DNA of 10,311 nt from Alphaproteobacteria bacterium. GTDB lineage: Bacteria; Pseudomonadota; Alphaproteobacteria; Caulobacterales; Parvularculaceae. The DNA lies in contig JAUIEG010000054.1 of assembly GCA_030428745.1 (NCBI GenBank), positions 1 through 10,311 of the forward strand, in the 5' to 3' direction. The position numbers and the translations under genes were made by a program. This document shows positions 6,753 to 10,311 of this stretch, one piece after another (within the stretch, counting starts at the first letter, position 1; each line of letters opens with the position of its first letter). The notes beneath the pieces are model-generated. The model did not search any database. It worked only from the letters and a program-made list of their open reading frames with translations, and was not told the DNA's origin.

Positions 6753-8270
6753 CTACTTCGCGATTTTCGGGGGAAGAACGGAGTTTGCTACGAATTCGGT
6801 GAACGCCGACATGTCTTTTTCTTCTTCCAGCGCCATTATGCGTTCCGCAATCTCCTGGGCCGCCGGTTTCGGCGTTCTTCCTGTGAACGCGACTTGCTGA
6901 TGAAACTTGTCTAGCGCTTCATCGGCGGTGAATGGCGAGCGCGACGGGTGACGCCATGGAACACCAGAATGCGTTGCGGATTTCTCCTGACCGGCTTTCA
7001 ATTGGAGCGTGACTTCCAGTTCCCTGGCGCCTTCAACGGCGGGAAGGAGTTCGATCTTGCGGAGCAAGGCGGCAATATCTGAAGAGTAAATCGCCGATTG
7101 GGAATAATGTTCCTGTTTCATGGGGCCACGCAGGATGGCGCTGGCGATCTGATAGCGGATGCTGAAATTTGCGCGCGTGTGATCGTCGCGGGCCGGCGCG
7201 AAAGGCAGCGCCAGCGCTGTGCCGAGAATGAAAGCGGGCATGCGCACGCTTATCGCCTCTATCTCATCGGGAGCGAACTGTTTCTGGCCGCATGCATCAA
7301 GCGCACACTCATGAATGGCCTGGGTCGCGGCGCAGGATGGGTACGGCTTGAAATATTCCTCGCCGTAATAGGTTTCGCCGAGGCCTTTCGTCAGGATTGC
7401 GGGGTTGATGCAGCCTGACGTGAACTGCCCGAAAAAGCCGTATGGCGCGAGAAGCGCATCGCCCATGGCCGGCCATGCGCCCGTAGACGCCAGCTGGGCC
7501 GCGAAAATTCCGTTTTTCGCCGCCAGCCCGCCAACCAGTTTCCAGGATTGAACGCCATCCCAAACAGACTGGGTGGTCCCTGAAATCATATCGACCGCAT
7601 GCCCCATGGCGTCACTCGTTTGCCGCGGGTCAAGGCGCAGCAATTTTGCCGCAATCGCCGCCGCCGGGACGGCGGTGAAAATCGACGAGGCGTCCCATCC
7701 TGCGCCAAGGTCAAGCCCTGACGCCGCCAGAGTTCTTGCCGCGATATCGTCGCCAATGATGAGGGCTTCAAGAAAATCCTTCCCAGACGAAGAGTGTTCT
7801 TCCGCCAGGGCGAGGGCGGTCATGCAGGTGGTCGGGGAGTTGTGCGAGCCGATGACAGCGCCGTCGACGACCACTGTCATGACTTCAAAATCATATGACC
7901 GGGAGATCACCGCATTCGCCAATGCGGCGTCGCCGGCAGAAAGCTTCGCATCAAAACCGATGACTGAGGCGCGGGGCGCTGACCCGGCGAGTTCGAGGCA
8001 ACGCACCAACGCATCGTTACCTTCTCCGTATACGCCGCCGATTGCGCAGCCGATAAGGTCAAGAACTCTCAGCTTAGCCTTGGTTACCGCTTCTTCCGGT
8101 ATGTCTGGAAAGCGGCGAGTTGCGATATGATTAGCGATTGCAGTGATTTCCGCGGGATTGTCAGCGCTCGCGCCGCCCCTGTCTTCATTGTACTTGAAAT
8201 CAACTTTTGGGCTCTGGGAAGTCGCCCCCGGAGCTCCCTTCCGATTATCGGACGGGGCCGAGCTGTTCAT
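6753..8270 (-). CDS. MmgE/PrpD family protein
   Basis: A 505-aa cytosolic enzyme of the MmgE/PrpD family, which includes 2-methylcitrate dehydratase and cis-aconitate decarboxylase. The helical domain begins after a variable, polar N-terminus of about 40 residues: 'EAVTKAKLRVLDLIGCAIGG' (60-79), 'GDAALANAVISRSYDFE' (113-129), 'GSHNSPTTCMTALALAEEH' (141-159) and 'SWKLVGGLAAKNGIFAAQLA' (242-261). The lid domain contains 'YFKPYPSCAATQAIHE' (306-321). The family motif usually reading HxxDFDD is R-S-Y-D-F-E-V here, so its His and last Asp are lost and the first Asp (127) is kept. A His in 'GSHNSP' (143) aligns with the next conserved His after a longer loop. The exact reaction is therefore uncertain: dehydration, decarboxylation or epimerisation of a small polycarboxylate is possible. 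It converges on the TonB receptor gene and diverges from the FAH-family gene. A GTG at 8291 could add 7 residues, but ATG 8270 has the better site. Confidence 0.93.
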   Translation of the reverse strand: MNSSAPSDNRKGAPGATSQSPKVDFKYNEDRGGASADNPAEITAIANHIATRRFPDIPEEAVTKAKLRVLDLIGCAIGGVYGEGNDALVRCLELAGSAPRASVIGFDAKLSAGDAALANAVISRSYDFEVMTVVVDGAVIGSHNSPTTCMTALALAEEHSSSGKDFLEALIIGDDIAARTLAASGLDLGAGWDASSIFTAVPAAAIAAKLLRLDPRQTSDAMGHAVDMISGTTQSVWDGVQSWKLVGGLAAKNGIFAAQLASTGAWPAMGDALLAPYGFFGQFTSGCINPAILTKGLGETYYGEEYFKPYPSCAATQAIHECALDACGQKQFAPDEIEAISVRMPAFILGTALALPFAPARDDHTRANFSIRYQIASAILRGPMKQEHYSQSAIYSSDIAALLRKIELLPAVEGARELEVTLQLKAGQEKSATHSGVPWRHPSRSPFTADEALDKFHQQVAFTGRTPKPAAQEIAERIMALEEEKDMSAFTEFVANSVLPPKIAK

Positions 8271-8276
8271 TGGTGT

Positions 8277-8280
8277 CTCC
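8277..8280 (-). promoter_or_regulatory. ribosome-binding site fixing the MmgE/PrpD start
   Basis: On the minus strand GGAG lies 6 nt before the ATG at 8270 (GGAGACACCA-ATG). The upstream in-frame GTG at 8291 would place this motif inside the gene and lacks a site of its own. Confidence 0.6.
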
Positions 8281-8509
8281 AATATTTTCACTCTTATCGG
8301 CGCTCACGGGCTGATAGGAAATTTGCAGCCATAGCGGCTGCCGTTCTGTGCTCCTTACTGGCTAGCATGTCTGTGAAATCTCGTCACAAGAGACGGATAT
8401 ACCAATTCAAGATGCGACTATAAGCGCCCCCTATGATGGCCGGATCAGGGTGGTGGCTTATCAATTGCGCCAGATTTTTTGGCGGCCAGGGCGATGGGAG
8501 GGTGTGGAT

Positions 8510-8530
8510 ATGAGAGTAAGAATGGAATGA
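8510..8530 (+). CDS. six-codon leader ORF coupled to the FAH-family gene
   Basis: GGGAGG (8496-8501) is the best Shine-Dalgarno in this gap, and the ATG it serves is at 8510, 8 nt downstream. That ATG opens only MRVRME before TGA at 8528-8530. The stop overlaps the FAH-family ATG (8527) in an ATGA arrangement, and the FAH start itself has only a weak site (AAGAATGGA). The layout suggests that ribosomes load at the leader and reinitiate on the main gene. The peptide sequence itself need not matter. It could also be a chance consequence of a poorly chosen FAH start. Confidence 0.35.
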   Translation: MRVRME

Positions 8531-9381
8531 GATTTATCCGATATGAGTTAAATGGACGGGTTTCGTCTGGCGTTGTTCGTGGCGATGCTATTGTCTCGCT
8601 TGAACCTCTGGTGGGCGAGCTGGCATTGGAGGAGATCATCGCGGATTGGCGAAAACGCCGGGGGCCAATTGCGCGCTATGTCGATGAACATGTGGCGACG
8701 GACAAACTTTCGGATGTTCGTCTTCTCGCGCCCATCGCGGACCCGCCCAAGATCGTCGGCATCGGCGCCAATTACCCCCGGCCTGGCGGCGCCGATCTGG
8801 AGACCTCGTCGCCGGTGCTCTTTCTCAAACCCAAATCGTCGATCGCCGGTCCGTTCGATCCGATTACCCTGCCGCCAGAAGCGCCGAGCGTGGTCGGCGA
8901 AGTTGAGCTGGCGATCGTGATCGGCAAGCCAGGGCATCGCATATCGCAGTCGCAGGCTCATGAGCATATTTTCGGATTCATGACGGCCAACGACGTGACA
9001 GCGCCGGAAATTTTGCTCGGCGAGAGTCATAAGCACCCGTTGCTGCTTCAACAGGCCCGAGGCAAAGGGTTTCCAGGATTTTGTCCTACCGGTCCCTGGA
9101 TCGAGACGATCGACGCCGCTGCTTTTCCGCCTGAATTCAGGCTTGAGCAGCGCATCGGGGATGATCTCGAAATCGAGGGAAATACCGCCGACATGATGGT
9201 CAGCGTTTCAGAACTCATTGCGGACATTAGTTGCGCTTTCGGACTGCAAGCCAATGACATCATCTTGACGGGGTCCCCACCGCCACTCGGGGGCAAGCGC
9301 ATTCCGCTGCGCGCGGGGGATGTCTTGCGCACGAATATCGACGGTGTCGGATCGCTTGCGAATCCTGTCGTGGGTCTCTGA
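8527..9381 (+). CDS. fumarylacetoacetate hydrolase (FAH) family protein
   Basis: A 284-aa protein with the full two-part layout. A DUF2437-like N-terminal domain ('MRFIRYELNGRVSSGVVRGD', 1-20) is followed by the FAH catalytic domain from about residue 65. Seen motifs are 'KIVGIGANYPRP' (75-86), 'PVLFLKPKSSIAGPFDPI' (96-113), 'GEVELAIVIGK' (124-134), 'FMTANDVTA' (151-159), 'QQARGKGFPGFCPTGPW' (175-191), 'DIILTGSPPPLG' (244-255) and 'LRAGDVLRTNIDGVGSLANP' (261-280). The family uses Mg2+ to hydrolyse, hydrate or decarboxylate 2-keto / beta-diketo acids. Metal ligands E125, E127 and D156 and Lys180 are present. The usual NYxxHxxE segment reads NYPRPGGAD, so the catalytic His-Glu pair is absent and the classical C-C hydrolysis chemistry is doubtful. 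Start chosen at 8527 because homology begins there; an in-frame TTG at 8479 adds residues unlike the family. It diverges from MmgE/PrpD and ends 4 bp from the convergent esterase gene. Confidence 0.93.
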   Translation: MRFIRYELNGRVSSGVVRGDAIVSLEPLVGELALEEIIADWRKRRGPIARYVDEHVATDKLSDVRLLAPIADPPKIVGIGANYPRPGGADLETSSPVLFLKPKSSIAGPFDPITLPPEAPSVVGEVELAIVIGKPGHRISQSQAHEHIFGFMTANDVTAPEILLGESHKHPLLLQQARGKGFPGFCPTGPWIETIDAAAFPPEFRLEQRIGDDLEIEGNTADMMVSVSELIADISCAFGLQANDIILTGSPPPLGGKRIPLRAGDVLRTNIDGVGSLANPVVGL

Positions 9382-9385
9382 GGCC

Positions 9386-10311
9386 TTACGGCGTTACATC
9401 ATAGCGCCGATCGAGAATTTTGAAGGTTGCGAGATTTGGTTCACGCATCGGTCCGATATTCTCACCAAGCTCCATAATCATGGAGGCGTCATCAGAAAAA
9501 GCGGGCCATGTCGGAAGGCCGGCGCCGTTGGGATCGCCGGTCCTCGCGAAATTCACCCAGTAAGTCGCCATCGTATCCGAGAGGCGGCGGTCTGTCTCCT
9601 GCCACGGCCAATCACGGACACAGAGATTGTCGAGGGCGTAGACGATTTCGGAACCATGCCATGCTCCGAGGTCTGGCGTTGCGCGCTGTTCGAGGTAGCG
9701 ATTGGACGGGACAGGGGAAGGCCGGGTGAAGCGGTAGAGATAGACTGGCGCCGTTCCGGTCGCATTTTGCAATCGCGCCCAAAGGTTCATGGGGTATTGG
9801 GCCATGGCGCTGGTGAAGAGACGGCGTGACGAGGCGCGCGCCTCATCGTTGGAAGCGGCGGGGTGGAGCTTCAGGAGGTCGTCGCGATGTTCCCCGAAGA
9901 AAGCGCTCAGCATTGAGAAATAGCTTTCGGCGGTGACGGTCGGGTCCGTTGGATTCTCATCCCGGTTTGAACCGATCAGCAAGGGGACGTCGTGTTGTTT
10001 CGCATCCCGGTAGATGGACGCCGCGCTGGTCGGCAAGACCCATCCGTCGGCATTCGGTTCGAAGGCTCCGGGCTCGACGCCTGCCGCGCGCACAATGTCA
10101 GCGGCGTCGAGCGCGCGCAGCTCTTCGACGGATTGAGCGCCAAGCTTGTTTGAAAGCGCAACGCCCCTGGCTTCAGCCTCGGGGAGCGGCTTCGATGTCA
10201 GCATGCCTATGACTGCGCCGGTTTCGCCGATCCCCTTGTGAAATAGTCCTCGCGCCAGCGGCGACGCGGTCAGAAGGTTCAGGGACATTGATCCAGCGGA
10301 CTGGCCGATCA
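9386..10311 (-). CDS. type-B carboxylesterase, 5' end beyond the window
   Basis: The C-terminal 308 codons of an alpha/beta-hydrolase of the carboxylesterase type-B (COesterase) family. The frame is open through 10311, so roughly the first 40% of a typical 500-550 aa enzyme lies outside. All three catalytic residues are visible: the nucleophile Ser in 'GQSAGS' (codon 10298-10300), Glu in 'IGSNRDEN' (codon 9956-9958) and His in 'GAWHGSEIVYALDN' (codon 9656-9658). The closing part, 'TYWVNFARTGDPN' and 'LPTWPAF', is typical of the family. It should cleave carboxylic ester bonds. Whether it is secreted cannot be told without the N-terminus. The gene converges on the FAH-family gene with a 4-bp gap and no terminator between them. 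It could supply an acid to the neighbouring enzymes, which is inference from proximity. An ATG at 10288 lies after the Ser and is not the start. Confidence 0.94.
   Translation of the reverse strand, partial: IGQSAGSMSLNLLTASPLARGLFHKGIGETGAVIGMLTSKPLPEAEARGVALSNKLGAQSVEELRALDAADIVRAAGVEPGAFEPNADGWVLPTSAASIYRDAKQHDVPLLIGSNRDENPTDPTVTAESYFSMLSAFFGEHRDDLLKLHPAASNDEARASSRRLFTSAMAQYPMNLWARLQNATGTAPVYLYRFTRPSPVPSNRYLEQRATPDLGAWHGSEIVYALDNLCVRDWPWQETDRRLSDTMATYWVNFARTGDPNGAGLPTWPAFSDDASMIMELGENIGPMREPNLATFKILDRRYDVTP

Noticed and set aside
7573..8130. 185-aa rightward reading frame
   Set aside because: Shadow of the MmgE/PrpD gene on the other strand; Ser/Ala/Arg-rich with no family features.

Overview
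The window looks like the chromosome of an alphaproteobacterium, probably of the Sphingomonadales / Caulobacterales / Hyphomonadales type. This is an inference from several signs: moderately high GC, a TonB-dependent receptor whose mature N-terminus begins with an EIVVTA-type TonB box, a four-helix membrane protein with a C-terminal LytTR domain, and Sel1 and DUF4136 lipoproteins. No rRNA, complete tRNA, CRISPR array or intact mobile element was seen.

Left block (1-2988): a leftward run of three genes (Sel1-repeat lipoprotein, glutathione S-transferase-like protein, DUF4136-type lipoprotein cut by the window edge) is transcribed away from a rightward membrane-anchored LytTR transcription factor. 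The 87-bp divergent gap holds an 8-bp inverted repeat. The GST-like and DUF4136 genes overlap by ATGA.

Middle (2989-4369): about 1.4 kb without a convincing intact gene. It holds two GGGGGTAT direct repeats followed by a tRNA-end-like tail (possible old attachment site), overlapping perfect palindromes, and what looks like a small leftward gene broken by two compensating single-base shifts.

Right block (4370-10311): a TonB-dependent outer-membrane receptor with a strong terminator, then an MmgE/PrpD-family enzyme (leftward), a fumarylacetoacetate-hydrolase-family enzyme (rightward, preceded by a six-codon coupled leader ORF) and a type-B carboxylesterase (leftward, its 5' end beyond the window). 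Together these suggest uptake of an organic compound, ester cleavage, and further conversion of an acid product. The substrate cannot be read from sequence. The four genes alternate in strand, so they are not one operon. Most of the window is ordinary accessory or catabolic gene content. The most unusual items are the FAH protein lacking the usual NYxxH active-site motif, the coupled leader ORF, and the hidden broken small gene.
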